A stretch of DNA of 64,000 nucleotides from Streptomyces spiralis (GCF_014654675.1 NZ_BNBC01000011.1:20053-84052); one strand, 5' to 3'; shown: positions 28,408-38,500, counted from the stretch's first letter. The notes: generated by a model not told the origin, from the sequence alone. Made by a program: numbers and translations.

Positions 28408-30669
28408 TCAGTGTGCGTCGAGCTCGGCGAGGTGCTCCCTGGCCGAGGCGACATGCTGAGGACTGGCCGCCGCCCCGAGCGTGACGCACTGGGAGAAGGC
28501 CTCCCTGGCTCCGTCACGGTCCCCGGCGCCCAGCAGGGTGCTGCCGAGGCGGACCAAGGCGCGGCTCTCCAGCGCCGGATGGCCACTGGCACGGCAGAGC
28601 GCCACGGCGGTCCGCAGGTGGAGGGCGGCCTCGTCCCAGTTCTCGAGGGCGGCGTGGGCCCGGCCCAAGGACGTCTGCAGGTTCGCCCGGTTGAAGGCGG
28701 CACTGTGAGGTTCGATGCGGTCTCCGGCCTGCTCCAGGAAGGCGAGGGCCCGGAGGTTCTCCGCGACGGCTTCCTCGTGCCGGCCCGCCAGGAGAAGGGT
28801 CTCGGCCGTGCTGCTCATGGCGTGCAGGGTGCCGTGGAGATCGCCGGCTGCCTCGAAGAACCCGGTTGCCTCGTGGTTGTGAAGTGCCGCCGTGGCATGG
28901 TCACCGAGCAGGCCGAGGGCCCAGGCGGTGTAGCTGTGGGCCCAGCCCTGCTGTTCGGGGTCATCGGCGCGCTTGGCGGCGGCGAGGGCCCGGGCGGAGC
29001 GTTCGAGGCTCTGGCGAGGGCGGCCTTCGCAGATGAGGAGGGCCCAGGCATGGTTGTTGAGGTGGAAGGCTTCGACGCGTGGGTCGCCGAGGGACTCGGC
29101 GCACTGGGCTGCGGTACGGCAGACCTCCGGCCAGTGTCCCCAGAAGATCCACTGGTCGGAGAACCAGTGCAGGGCCTCGGCGACCTCCACCACGGTGGCG
29201 TGGTCGCCCGTGGCGGCGGCCGCGCGCAGGGCGGCGAGCCAGTTGTCGCCCTCCGCCTGGAGCCATCGGCGAGCGTGCTCGGCGGTGGACAGGTCGACGG
29301 TGCCCTGCCAGGTGGGGGGCGGGGCGCCGTAGTCGGGTTCGAACCAGCGTCCGGCCACGACGGCCGTCTCGAGCAGCCAGCGGCGGAGCGCGGAGCGGGC
29401 CGCCTCCGCGTCCGGGCCGGGCTCCTGGACCCGCAGCCGCTCCTGCGCGTACAGGCGCAGCAGGTCATGCAAGCGGTAGCGGTCCTTGTCCGTGCCGAGC
29501 AGGCCCGTCTCGACGAGTTCCTCGAGGGTGTCCTCGGCGTCGAAGAGGTGCTGGCCGCTGAGCTGGGCGGCGCCCGCGGCGCTGACGTCGGAACCCTCCA
29601 CCAACGCCAGGAGCCGGAAGAGGCGGGCGGCGACGGGGGTGAGCTGACGGTAGGACAGCTCGAAGGCCGCCGAGACATGCAGGTCCCCTGCGGTCAGGGT
29701 CTTCAGACGGCGTTCTTCCAGGGCGAGGCGGTCGGCGAGGCGGCGTACGGACCAGCCGCTGCGGGTGGCAAGCCAGTTGCCCGCCACCCGCAGCGCCAGC
29801 GGCAGGTGCGCGCAGCGGTCGGCGACCGCGGCCAGGGAGACCGGGTCGGCCTCCGCGCGCTCCCGCCCCACCAGGGCGGTCAGGAAATCGGCGGCCTCGG
29901 CCGGGGACAGCTCGCCGAGGAGGAGACGGTGGACGCTCTCCAGGCCGGTGAGCATCCTCCGGCTGGTGATCAACACCATGGTGGCACCCGTGCTCGGCAG
30001 GAGGGGGCGGACCTGAGCCTCGTCGCGGGCGTTGTCCAGCACCAGCAGACAGCGCCGTTCGGCCAACGCCTGCCGGTACAGCTCCGGGTGGCCGTGCGGG
30101 CCGGCTTTGGCGAGGTCCCGGTCGGCCACACCCAGCGCCTTCAGGGCGCGGAGCACCAGCTCGGCCGGCCCGGGCGGGTGGTCGTCCGTGCCACGCAGGT
30201 CGAGCATCAGCATGTGCCCGTCGGGGAAGTGTTCGGCCAGCTCGCGGGCCACGCGCAGGGCCAGAGTGGTCTTGCCCGTCCCGGGTGGTCCGGACACCGC
30301 CACCACGGTCGGCGTTCCGGCGGCCGCCTGCCCGGCCATTGCCGTCAGTTGCGCCAGCTCGGCCTTCCGGCCGACGAAGTCGTCGATGCCCCGGGGGAAG
30401 GCGCGCAGGCCGGCCGGGCGTTGGCGGGGGTTGCGGCCGGACCGGGCGGCGGCCAGGAGCCGCTCCCGCTCGGCCTCGCCCAGCCCGAGCCCCACCGCGA
30501 GCGCGGCGACCGTGCCCCGTTGGGGAGTCGCCCGCCGTCCCCGCTCCAGGTCCCCGATTCCGCGGACGCTCACCCCCGACGCCTCGGCCAGCATCTCGAT
30601 GGTCAGCGACGCGTCCAGTCGCAACTGCCGCAACAGAGTTCCGAACTCCGCACCATCCGCGTCGGCCAC
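28408..30669 (-). CDS. XRE/NB-ARC/TPR transcriptional regulator
   Basis: 753-residue STAND-type regulator. The N-terminal XRE helix-turn-helix (LDASLTIEMLAEASGVSVRGI) is followed by an NB-ARC ATPase with Walker A GPPGTGKTT (about 127-135), Walker B-like CLLVLDNARD and CAHLPLALRVAGNWLA. The C-terminal half is TPR-like helices ending LGAGDRDGAREAFSQC. Such proteins switch genes by nucleotide-driven oligomerisation. GTG 30669 has GGGGGAG five bases upstream, better than ATG 30696. A badly deleted relative is at 42557-42846. No obvious target; neighbours are hydrolases and an MFS exporter. Confidence 0.9.
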   Translation of the reverse strand: MADADGAEFGTLLRQLRLDASLTIEMLAEASGVSVRGIGDLERGRRATPQRGTVAALAVGLGLGEAERERLLAAARSGRNPRQRPAGLRAFPRGIDDFVGRKAELAQLTAMAGQAAAGTPTVVAVSGPPGTGKTTLALRVARELAEHFPDGHMLMLDLRGTDDHPPGPAELVLRALKALGVADRDLAKAGPHGHPELYRQALAERRCLLVLDNARDEAQVRPLLPSTGATMVLITSRRMLTGLESVHRLLLGELSPAEAADFLTALVGRERAEADPVSLAAVADRCAHLPLALRVAGNWLATRSGWSVRRLADRLALEERRLKTLTAGDLHVSAAFELSYRQLTPVAARLFRLLALVEGSDVSAAGAAQLSGQHLFDAEDTLEELVETGLLGTDKDRYRLHDLLRLYAQERLRVQEPGPDAEAARSALRRWLLETAVVAGRWFEPDYGAPPPTWQGTVDLSTAEHARRWLQAEGDNWLAALRAAAATGDHATVVEVAEALHWFSDQWIFWGHWPEVCRTAAQCAESLGDPRVEAFHLNNHAWALLICEGRPRQSLERSARALAAAKRADDPEQQGWAHSYTAWALGLLGDHATAALHNHEATGFFEAAGDLHGTLHAMSSTAETLLLAGRHEEAVAENLRALAFLEQAGDRIEPHSAAFNRANLQTSLGRAHAALENWDEAALHLRTAVALCRASGHPALESRALVRLGSTLLGAGDRDGAREAFSQCVTLGAAASPQHVASAREHLAELDAH

Positions 30670-30954
30670 GTCGCTCCCCCTGTCCCCTCGCTCCATCCGC
30701 ACCCGAGCCGCTCCGGTAGGACACCGCGCTACCGGTCCCTGCCAGGGCGCCCCGAACCCCCTCTTCCGGCCGAGGGCGGGTGGCGAGCCCGCATGGTATC
30801 CGGGGAGGGGAACGGCCGGCATGGGACAGCCGGAGTCTGGACAGGTGCATCGACCGGTGGCGACCGCAGGATCACACCGGCGGCCAGAACGGTCGCTTGC
30901 CGGCCGATGGCCGGGCCCTCGGCCGAAGTCCACCGGCGTCCGCAAAGGGGGCGG

Positions 30955-32175
30955 CTACGCCTTGGGGTGCCGACGCCCGCGGAACATGAGCGCGACGGCG
31001 CTCACCGACAGCAGGATCAGTACCGTCGCGTATCCGTCGGCGGTCCTGTGCAGGCCGAACCTGGTGGAGATCACGCCGGCCGCGATCGCCGGCAGGCTGA
31101 AGGCCAGATAGCCGACGACGTACAGGCTCGAGAACACTCCGGCGCGTTCCCTGGCCTCGGCCAGCGGGAGGACCGTGCGGAAGGAACCGAGCAGCGCCGC
31201 ACCCCAGCCGAAGCCGGCGATCGCGTTGCCCAGGAGGTAGGCGGCGGGCACGGCGGCCGAGACACCGACCAAGGTCAGCGTCATTCCGGTGGCCAGCGCC
31301 AGCGACCCGACGGCCATCGCGTGCCTCGGCTCCCGTGGGTGGAGGGCGAGCGATCCGACGGCCCCCGTCCCGGTGAGCATTCCGATCACGACACCGGCGA
31401 TGAGATGGTCGTGGACATGCAGGACGTCGGCGGTCAGTGAGGGCCCGAGGGACAGCGAGAATCCTCCGAGCGCCCAGAGAGCGACCAGGCCGGGCGCGAT
31501 GGCCACGAAGTGCGGCCGGACCCGGTGGGGCACCGACACCCGCGGGCGCAGCGAGGCGAGCGCGCCCGAGCGGAGGGTTGCGGTCTCGGGCATCAGCGTG
31601 ACGCAGACGACGGAGGCCAGGAATACCGACCCGAGCAGCACGAAGACCAGAGTGGTCGGCGCCGGGGCGTACTGGACCAGCAACCCCGACCCCAGCGCAC
31701 CCGAGGCCAGGCCCAGGAGCGAGGAGACGCTGTTGACCAGCGCTCCCATGTTGGGGCGGTGCTTGGGCTGGAGATCGACCAGGCCGGCGCTGATGGCGCC
31801 GGTCGCGGCACCGGTGGCCAGACCCTGCAGGGTGCGGGCGAGCAGCAGCGAGCCCACTCCGCCGGCGACGACGAAGATCGCCATGGCGCCCGCCTCCACG
31901 AGCAGCGACACGGCCAGGACAGGGCGGCGGCCGATGTGGTCGGAGAGCGCGCCGACCACCGTCAGGGCCAGCAGCAGACCGATGGCGTAGAGCGAGAACA
32001 CCACCGTGACGGTGGTCGCCGAGAAGCCCCAGTGGGCCTGGTAGACGGGGTACAGCGGGGAGGGGGCGCTCGCGGCGGCGAGAAGAAGCAGTTGGATCGC
32101 CCCGAGCAGCCAGAAGGCGGCGACGCGGGGCAGGGAGGGGTGGCCGCGGCCGGGGGCCGGGCGGGGATCGGTCAT
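30955..32175 (-). CDS. MFS transporter
   Basis: 406-residue membrane transporter with about 12 hydrophobic helices. The loop between helices 2 and 3 reads GALSDHIGRRPVL, the MFS A-motif. It resembles drug/sugar exporters of the DHA1 type, so export of a small molecule is likely but the substrate is unknown. The N-terminus is short and cytoplasmic. It lies last in a minus-strand series (FAH, SMP-30-like, epoxide hydrolase), 256 bases after the hydrolase stop, so it may have its own promoter. Confidence 0.9.
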   Translation of the reverse strand: MTDPRPAPGRGHPSLPRVAAFWLLGAIQLLLLAAASAPSPLYPVYQAHWGFSATTVTVVFSLYAIGLLLALTVVGALSDHIGRRPVLAVSLLVEAGAMAIFVVAGGVGSLLLARTLQGLATGAATGAISAGLVDLQPKHRPNMGALVNSVSSLLGLASGALGSGLLVQYAPAPTTLVFVLLGSVFLASVVCVTLMPETATLRSGALASLRPRVSVPHRVRPHFVAIAPGLVALWALGGFSLSLGPSLTADVLHVHDHLIAGVVIGMLTGTGAVGSLALHPREPRHAMAVGSLALATGMTLTLVGVSAAVPAAYLLGNAIAGFGWGAALLGSFRTVLPLAEARERAGVFSSLYVVGYLAFSLPAIAAGVISTRFGLHRTADGYATVLILLSVSAVALMFRGRRHPKA

Positions 32176-32431
32176 TGCCGTCGTCTTCTCAAGTCTCGCT
32201 GGCGACAGGGGTGTTCAGGACGGTGCGGAAGCCCTGTGGCTACCAGGTGAATTCCCGTGGTGTTGCCGCCCGGTCCCTGTGACGAGGTCGTGCGTGCGTC
32301 CGGGCGGGCGGCGGGCGGACGGGCCGGGCGAGTGGCAGAGCGGCCGGGCGACAAGGCTCGGCCGCATCACCCGCTCGGCGTGGGGAGGGGTTGCCGTGGG
32401 CGCTGTCGTGCCCACGGGACATGGCTTCGGG

Positions 32432-33307
32432 TCAGCCCCGCCAGTCCGCGAGGAAGTCGAGGAGTTCGGCGTTGACGACGTCGGGGCGTTCCTCCTGGCA
32501 GAGGTGTCCGCACCGGGGGATCGGCACCCCGCGGACGTCGCGCGCCAGTCCCTTCCAGACGTCCAGGACGTCGTAGGCCTGCCCGACGGCGCTGAAGTCC
32601 TCGCCCCACATGGTCAGGACCGGGCAGTCGATGAGCCGGTCGGCGTCCTCGCGGTCCTGGGCGACGTCCTGGGGCGCCGCCCGGTAGTCCATGCAGGATC
32701 CCCGCACCGCGCCCGGCTGCTGGTAGGCGCGGACGTAGACCGCGGTCTCCTCCGGGGTCAGCATGCCGGGGTCGTACGACCAGCTCCGGTAGAAGTGCGT
32801 GAGCCAGGTCTCCTCGCGGCCGGCGATCAGCGCCTCGGGCAGGTCCGGCACGCCGAGGAAGGTGAAGAACCAGTAGCCCTCCCGGGCAAGGGTCACGTCA
32901 TAGGTGTCGGCGATGACCCGGGTCGGGATGTTGTCCATGGCGACGAACCGGTCGAGCCGGTCGGGGTGGTCCTTGGCGAACCGGGTCCCGACACGCGCCC
33001 CGCGGTCGTGGCCGACCAGAGCGACGCGCTCATGACCGAGATGGTCCATCAGCGCGATCACGTCATTGGCCATGGTCCGCTTGTCGTAGCCCGAGGCCGG
33101 CTTCTCCGTGTCGCCGTAGCCGCGCAGGTCGGGGGCGATCACGGTGAACCGCCGGGCCAGTACGGGTATCTGCTTGCGCCAGCCGTACCAGGTCTCGGGG
33201 AAGCCGTGCAGCAGATAGACCGGCGGCCCTTCTCCGGCACTGACCCAGTGCTGTTTGATCCCGTTGAGTACGGCGGTGTGGTGGGTGATGCCTGCCGGTT
33301 CCGTCAT
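32432..33307 (-). CDS. epoxide hydrolase / haloacetate dehalogenase-like
   Basis: 291-residue alpha/beta hydrolase with an Asp nucleophile, D101 in LVGHDRGARVG. HGFPETWYGW before it gives the oxyanion hole, and PRCGHLCQEE holds the His. Asp nucleophile plus DRGAR is the pattern of epoxide hydrolases and fluoroacetate dehalogenases; I cannot choose between them. The start overlaps the stop of the SMP-30-like gene by four bases (ATGA), so the two proteins are probably made together. Cytoplasmic. Confidence 0.9.
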   Translation of the reverse strand: MTEPAGITHHTAVLNGIKQHWVSAGEGPPVYLLHGFPETWYGWRKQIPVLARRFTVIAPDLRGYGDTEKPASGYDKRTMANDVIALMDHLGHERVALVGHDRGARVGTRFAKDHPDRLDRFVAMDNIPTRVIADTYDVTLAREGYWFFTFLGVPDLPEALIAGREETWLTHFYRSWSYDPGMLTPEETAVYVRAYQQPGAVRGSCMDYRAAPQDVAQDREDADRLIDCPVLTMWGEDFSAVGQAYDVLDVWKGLARDVRGVPIPRCGHLCQEERPDVVNAELLDFLADWRG

Positions 33308-34302
33308 GACCGCCCCCGCTGGATCCGCCGACCCTGCTCATGCTGCCGGGCGGAAGGGAGGCGGGCCGCGAGGACGTTGGGGTCCTCGTCGGTGAAGTAG
33401 GCACCGTTGGCTATGTAGGCCGTGGTGCCCCGTACGGTGAGGGAGGTCGGGTTCTGCAGACCGTCGGCGGCGGTGAGCACCACGGTGTGGGTGCCGTCCG
33501 GCCTCACCAGGTCCACCTCGTTGTTCGCGTTGATCGCGGCGAGCAGAGTGTCGCCGGCGCCGGTGAAGGCGATGTCGTCGATGTTCACGAGGCCGGTGGC
33601 CTTGGTCTCGACGGGACCGGCGGTGCCCTCAGGGGTGATCGGGATGCGCAGTACGGTGCCCTGGTCCAGGTTGGACACCCAGGCCGCTCCGTTGTGGATC
33701 TTGATGCCGTTGGCGCCCAGGAACCCGGTGGACTCCAGCTCGGGTCCGGTCGCCCACTTGCTGGGCGTGCCACCGGTGACGGGCACCCGCCAGACCGTGC
33801 CGAGGACCGAGTCTGCCGCGTACAGCAGTCCGGTGCGGCTGTCGAGGGCCAGGCCGTTGGGAAGGCCGTCGGCCGGGAACGCGGCTGTGCGCTCCGGGGT
33901 GCCGCCGGGACGCAGGCGCCACAGGCCGGTCAGATCGCTGCTGCCCGTGGAGTACAGGAAGTAGAGCGTCCCGTCCTGGGCCCGGACGATGCCGCCGAGG
34001 AACGGCGAGGTCAGGGCAGGGGTGCTGGCGCCGGCCGGGGGCTCTGGCAGGGTCGCGAGGACACGCACCCGGCCGTCGGGGCTGATGCGGGCGAGCTGAC
34101 GGCTGTAGGCGAAGGTGACGTCGGCGCTGCCGTCCGGTTCCAGGGTGATGTTCTCGGGGCGCTGCCCGTCGGTCATGTTCAGGTGTGCCACGAAACGCAC
34201 CGCCGGGGCCGCGGCCGCGGGGCCCGCGACGGTCGCCGTGAGGGCCGCCGCCACGGCGGCGGCCAGCAGGCCGGCCCGTTTGCCATGGATCGTTCTTGTC
34301 AT
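33304..34302 (-). CDS. secreted SMP-30/gluconolactonase-like beta-propeller protein
   Basis: 332-residue exported protein. A signal peptide (about 1-32, ending AAAA) is followed by a six-bladed propeller with repeated wording such as GLPNGLALDSRTGLLYAADS and GANGIKIHNGAAWVSN. The family hydrolyses lactones or binds metals and small ligands. It is translationally coupled to the epoxide-hydrolase-like gene. The last 30 residues are basic and may be disordered. One protein is exported and the other cytoplasmic, so a direct complex is unlikely. Confidence 0.85.
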   Translation of the reverse strand: MTRTIHGKRAGLLAAAVAAALTATVAGPAAAAPAVRFVAHLNMTDGQRPENITLEPDGSADVTFAYSRQLARISPDGRVRVLATLPEPPAGASTPALTSPFLGGIVRAQDGTLYFLYSTGSSDLTGLWRLRPGGTPERTAAFPADGLPNGLALDSRTGLLYAADSVLGTVWRVPVTGGTPSKWATGPELESTGFLGANGIKIHNGAAWVSNLDQGTVLRIPITPEGTAGPVETKATGLVNIDDIAFTGAGDTLLAAINANNEVDLVRPDGTHTVVLTAADGLQNPTSLTVRGTTAYIANGAYFTDEDPNVLAARLPSARQHEQGRRIQRGRS

Positions 34303-34315
34303 TGCTTCTTCCTGT

Positions 34316-34400
34316 CTCTCTGTTCCGACCGGCCTGTTCCGACTGTCTGTTCCGGCCGGTCCGGTCTGTTCGGCGTGGCCCGCCCGGTCCGGTCTGTCCG
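34316..34400. repeat. degenerate CTGTTCCG repeats
   Basis: The leader of the SMP-30-like gene is made of repeated CTGTTCCG and CCGGTCCGGTCTGT blocks. It may be a slippage-prone spacer. Confidence 0.6.
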
Positions 34401-34445
34401 GTGCCTGTGCGGGAACGTGGGCTTCCCGGCCGCCGTCCCGCGCGG

Positions 34446-35288
34446 TCAGCCGACGAACCGCTGGCGCAGCTCGCCGATGCCGGTGATGGCGCTGACCAGT
34501 TCGTCGCCGTGCGCCAGCCAGCGCTGCGGCGAGCGGCCGAGGCCGACGCCCGCCGGCGTGCCGGTGAAGATGACGTCTCCCGGCAGCAGCGGGAGCACCT
34601 GCGAAAGCCTGGCGATGAGGGCCGGGACGGAGAAGATGAGCTGCCGGGTGCGGCCACGCTGCACCTCCTCACCGTTGATCGCGCAGGTCAGCTCCAGGTC
34701 GTCGGGGTCGTCGAACTCGTCTGGAGTGACGAGCCAGGGCCCCATCGGGGCGAAGCCCGGATAGGACTTGCCGAGGCTGAACTGCGGAGCCGGACCGGCC
34801 ATCTGGATCACGCGCTCGGAGATGTCCTGGCCCACTGTCAGGCCCGCGACGTGGTTCCAGGCGTCGGCCTCGGACACCCGGTGGGCCTCGCGGCCGACGA
34901 CCACGACCAGCTCCACCTCCCAGTCGGTGTGGCCGCCCTCGGGCAGTGCCACCTCGGTGACCGGGCCGCTGATGCTGGTCGCGTACTTGGTGAAGACCGG
35001 CGGCATGCCGTCCGGGACGGTGAATCCCGCCTCGGAGACGTGCTCGCGGTAGTTCAGGCCGACGGCGAGCAGCTGGTGGGGAGATGGCGCGGGTGCGCCG
35101 AGATCGGCCGGGTCGAAGGGGACGCCGTCACCGAGATCCGCCCGGCCGGCCCAGGCACGGAACTCCTCCCAGCGGGGGTAGACCTCCTGCGGATCCGAGG
35201 AGAACAGACCGTCGCTGGCCTGCTGGACGTCGACCGCCCGGTCGGCGGTGACCACGACCAGCCGGCCGGCGAGATTGGCGATACGCAC
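34446..35288 (-). CDS. fumarylacetoacetate hydrolase family protein
   Basis: 280-residue FAH-family enzyme, a metal-dependent hydrolase or decarboxylase of ring-cleavage products such as acylpyruvates. The body reads LLAVGLNYREHVSEAG, FTKYATSISG, DWEVELVVVVGREA with a metal-binding Glu, and VIFTGTPAGVG, all typical. GTG 35288 has GGAG six bases upstream; upstream in-frame ATGs would enter the lactate dehydrogenase gene. It lies between D-lactate dehydrogenase and the SMP-30-like gene on the same strand, suggesting an aromatic or lactone degradation unit. Confidence 0.9.
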   Translation of the reverse strand: MRIANLAGRLVVVTADRAVDVQQASDGLFSSDPQEVYPRWEEFRAWAGRADLGDGVPFDPADLGAPAPSPHQLLAVGLNYREHVSEAGFTVPDGMPPVFTKYATSISGPVTEVALPEGGHTDWEVELVVVVGREAHRVSEADAWNHVAGLTVGQDISERVIQMAGPAPQFSLGKSYPGFAPMGPWLVTPDEFDDPDDLELTCAINGEEVQRGRTRQLIFSVPALIARLSQVLPLLPGDVIFTGTPAGVGLGRSPQRWLAHGDELVSAITGIGELRQRFVG

Positions 35289-35436
35289 GATGTGCTCCAG
35301 GTGCGATGGGTGGTGGAGGCTCGGGTGAGGGTGGGGCGGGAGTCGGCTGCGGGCCCGGCTGCAGGTCCGGCCGCGGTCGGGGCCGGGGCAGGAACGGCCG
35401 CCGTCGACCGCCCGCGCCTGGACACGGCCGCGCCGT

Positions 35437-38403
35437 TCAGGCCGCGGTATCGGTGGTACCGGGGCGGGGGGTGGTGCCGACGGGCCGGGTGGCGCGTTCG
35501 AGTGCCAGCAGCGCGGAGTGGTACGGCCGCCCGGTGACGTGCTCCATACCGATCTCACACGTGCGGTTGGCCGAAAGATGCGCGTCGAACGTGCCCGCGG
35601 TGACCTCGGCCGCCTCATGGGCCGTCGCCGCTTCGGTCAGCTCCTTGTGCAGCAGGCCCCGGTCTCCGGCGAAACCGCAGCAATCGGCGTAGACCGGCTC
35701 GCTGACGTCCCGCGCGACGAACTCCGCGACGGCGCGAAGCTGCTCGACATCGCCCAGGTGCCGCATCGAACAGGTCGGGTGGATCACCGCGCTCTCGAGC
35801 CGCTCGGTCACCTCCAGACCCGGCAGCAGCTCCTCGGCGGCCCAGACGATCGAGTCGACGACGGTGAGAGCCTGGTGCTTGTGGAGGTTCTCCGGCGTCA
35901 GATACGGCTTCACCTCCCGCCCGATGCCGAGCGTGCAGGAGGACGCGTCGACGACGAGCGGCAGCCGCCCGCCGTCGGTCCACTCCCAGGCCCGTTCCAC
36001 GATGCGGTTCGCCATGATTTCGTTGCCGGCGTCGTACCCCTTGGAATGCCAGATGGTCGCGCAGCAGGACCCCGACATGTCCGGCGGGATCCAGACCGGC
36101 CGCCCGGCCCGGTGGGAGACCTCGACGACCGCCTCGGGCAGGGACGGTCCTTCGACGCCGTCCGGTCCCGCGAAGATCCGGTTGACGCAGGCGACGTAGT
36201 AGACGGCCGCGGCGGTCGTCCGGTCCGTGGGGGGCAGTCGTGGACTCGCGGGGGACGGGACGGAGGGAAGCCACTCGGGTACCAGGTCGGGCGACACGGC
36301 CTTGCGCACCGCCGAGGTGACGCCGCCCAGGAACCGGTCGTTCAGATGGTCCGCGACACCGAGGGCTGTTCGCAGCGACGACTCCGCGAGGGAGAACCGC
36401 TCGGCGACCCGGGCCGCGTACCGCTCCTCCCGCACCGAATGCCGCTGGTGACGGAAGCGCTTCATCATGGCGCCGGTGTCGATGCCGACCGGGCAGGCCG
36501 TCCTGCAGCTCGAGTCGCCCGCACAGGTGTCGACCGCGTCATAGGAGTACGACCCGAGGAGGCTGTCCATGACCGGTGAACCGGAGGGCTGGCGCATCAT
36601 CTCCCGGCGCAGGACGATCCGCTGACGCGGCGTGGTCGTCAGGTCGCGGCTCGGGCACACGGGCTCGCAGAAACCGCACTCGATGCAGGGATCGGCGACG
36701 GCCTCGATGGTCGGGATGCTCTTGAGACCCAGGAGATGGGCCGCGGGGTCGCGGTTGAGCACCACGCCGGGAGCGAGGACCCCTGCCGGGTCGAGAGTCT
36801 GCTTCACCCGCCACATCAACTCGGTCGCGCGGGGGCCCCACTCGAGTTCGAGAAACGGGGTCATGTTCCGGCCGGTGGCGTGCTCCGCCTTGAGCGAGCC
36901 GTCGAAACGGTGCACCACCATGGCGCAGAACTCGTCCATGAAGGCGGCGTAGCGCCGGACCTCGTCGGGGCGGGCGGCGTCGAAGGCCAGCAGAAAGTGC
37001 AGGTTCCCGTGCGCAGCGTGGCCCGCGACCGCGGCGTCGAAACCGTGCCGCTCCTGCAGTTCCGCCAGCGCCTCGCAGGCCTCTGCGAGCCGCGAGGGCG
37101 GCACCGCGAAGTCCTCGGTGATGAGCGTCGACCCGGCGGGGCGCGCCTTGCCCACCGCCGTCATGAAGGCCTCACGGGCGTGCCAGTACGTCCGGATCGT
37201 GGCCGGGTCCTCGACGAAGTGGTTGGTCACGGACGCGACCGGGACCACCAGCGTGAGCTTCGCCAGCACATCGGCGGCGGCCTGCCGGTGGGCCTCGCGC
37301 GCCCGCTCGTCAGGTGCGCGGAACTCCACCAGGAGAGCGGCGGTCTCCCGGGGCAGATCGGCCCAGTCCGCGGGCACCCCGTCGACGCTCGCGCAGGCGC
37401 GCAGGGTGTTGCCGTCCATCAGCTCCACCGCGCGCGCCCCGGCGGCGTTGAACAGGGGCACCGCCGCCGCGGCCGCCGGGAGATCGGGGAAGAACAGCAG
37501 GGCGGTGTGGGTCATACGGTCCAGGGAGACCGTCCGGAACACGGTTTCCGCGACGAATCCCAGGGTGCCCTGGGACGCAACCATCAGGCCGCGCAGGATC
37601 TCCACCGCCGTCGAGCCGTCCAGGAATGCGTCGAGACGGTAGCCGCTGGTGTTCTTCAGTTCGTACTTCGCCCGGATCCGGGCGACCAGTGCGCTGTCGG
37701 CCTCGATCTCGGCCTTCAGCGCCAACAGCCGTCTGCACAACTCGGGTTCGGCCCTGTGGAGTGCCTCGTCGGCGCCCGGGGCCGCGGTGTCCACGACCGT
37801 GCCCGACGGAAGGACGAGCGTGAGGGAGGAGAGCAGACGGTAGGAGTTACGGGTGACTCCGGCCGTCATGCCCGAGGCGTTGTTGGCGACCACCCCGCCC
37901 ACGGTGCAGGCGCTGGAGCTCGCCGGATCGGGCCCCATGAGCCGGCCGTGCCGCGACAGCACGATGTTGGCGCGTCCCACGGTCGTTCCGGGCCTGATAC
38001 GTGTGTGTGTACCGTCGCCGAGCACTTCGACGCCGGTCCAGTGACGGCGCACGTCGACCAGGATGTCCCTGCCCTGGGCCTGGCCGTTCAGCGAGGTGCC
38101 GGCCGCCCGGAAGACGATCTCGCGCCGGTGCTCATGGGCGTACCGCAGTACCGCCGCCACGTCCTCGACGCTCTCGGCGATCACGACCACCTGGGGCACG
38201 AAGCGGTAGGGGCTGGCGTCGGAGGCGTACTTCACCAGGTCGGAGACGGTGTGCAGCACCTTGTGCGGACCCAGCAGCCGGACCAGGTCCTCCCTCAGGG
38301 CTTTCGGCGTACCGGTGGCCCGGTCGTCGGCCACCCGGTCGGCGGCCGGGCCACCGGTGGTGAGCGGTCGCAGTTTTCCCGGTTCCGGCTCGAGGAAGGC
38401 CAT
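35437..38403 (-). CDS. FAD/Fe-S D-lactate dehydrogenase
   Basis: 988-residue fusion of a flavin dehydrogenase and an iron-sulfur protein, probably oxidising D-lactate or glycolate to the keto acid and passing electrons to quinone. The FAD-binding type 4 domain shows FRAAGTSLNGQAQG and GGVVANNASGM. A C-terminal FAD-oxidase domain follows. Fe-S motifs are CIECGFCEPVCP and CAGDSSCRTACP (about 570-640). The CCG domain reads YADCCGFAGDRG (about 905). ATG 38403 has GGAG seven bases upstream. It follows poxB on the same strand but behind a terminator and with its own inverted repeat, so it probably has its own promoter. Confidence 0.92.
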   Translation of the reverse strand: MAFLEPEPGKLRPLTTGGPAADRVADDRATGTPKALREDLVRLLGPHKVLHTVSDLVKYASDASPYRFVPQVVVIAESVEDVAAVLRYAHEHRREIVFRAAGTSLNGQAQGRDILVDVRRHWTGVEVLGDGTHTRIRPGTTVGRANIVLSRHGRLMGPDPASSSACTVGGVVANNASGMTAGVTRNSYRLLSSLTLVLPSGTVVDTAAPGADEALHRAEPELCRRLLALKAEIEADSALVARIRAKYELKNTSGYRLDAFLDGSTAVEILRGLMVASQGTLGFVAETVFRTVSLDRMTHTALLFFPDLPAAAAAVPLFNAAGARAVELMDGNTLRACASVDGVPADWADLPRETAALLVEFRAPDERAREAHRQAAADVLAKLTLVVPVASVTNHFVEDPATIRTYWHAREAFMTAVGKARPAGSTLITEDFAVPPSRLAEACEALAELQERHGFDAAVAGHAAHGNLHFLLAFDAARPDEVRRYAAFMDEFCAMVVHRFDGSLKAEHATGRNMTPFLELEWGPRATELMWRVKQTLDPAGVLAPGVVLNRDPAAHLLGLKSIPTIEAVADPCIECGFCEPVCPSRDLTTTPRQRIVLRREMMRQPSGSPVMDSLLGSYSYDAVDTCAGDSSCRTACPVGIDTGAMMKRFRHQRHSVREERYAARVAERFSLAESSLRTALGVADHLNDRFLGGVTSAVRKAVSPDLVPEWLPSVPSPASPRLPPTDRTTAAAVYYVACVNRIFAGPDGVEGPSLPEAVVEVSHRAGRPVWIPPDMSGSCCATIWHSKGYDAGNEIMANRIVERAWEWTDGGRLPLVVDASSCTLGIGREVKPYLTPENLHKHQALTVVDSIVWAAEELLPGLEVTERLESAVIHPTCSMRHLGDVEQLRAVAEFVARDVSEPVYADCCGFAGDRGLLHKELTEAATAHEAAEVTAGTFDAHLSANRTCEIGMEHVTGRPYHSALLALERATRPVGTTPRPGTTDTAA

Positions 38404-38474
38404 AGAAATCTCCACATCGCGGTCTTCGGACACGCGGCCGACGGCACGCTCAACGCGCGCTGTTCTGCGCCGAC

Positions 38475-38500
38475 TCGGCTGATTCCGCTGAATCAGCCGA
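38475..38500 (-). promoter_or_regulatory. 10-bp inverted repeat operator candidate
   Basis: TCGGCTGATT (38475-38484) pairs exactly with AATCAGCCGA (38491-38500), 72 bases before the D-lactate dehydrogenase start. Position and symmetry suggest an operator of a lactate- or substrate-sensing repressor. Confidence 0.55.

Noticed and set aside
29330..29350. tRNA-like T-loop GGTTCGAACC
   Set aside because: It lies inside the NB-ARC regulator reading frame, and no acceptor or anticodon stems are present.
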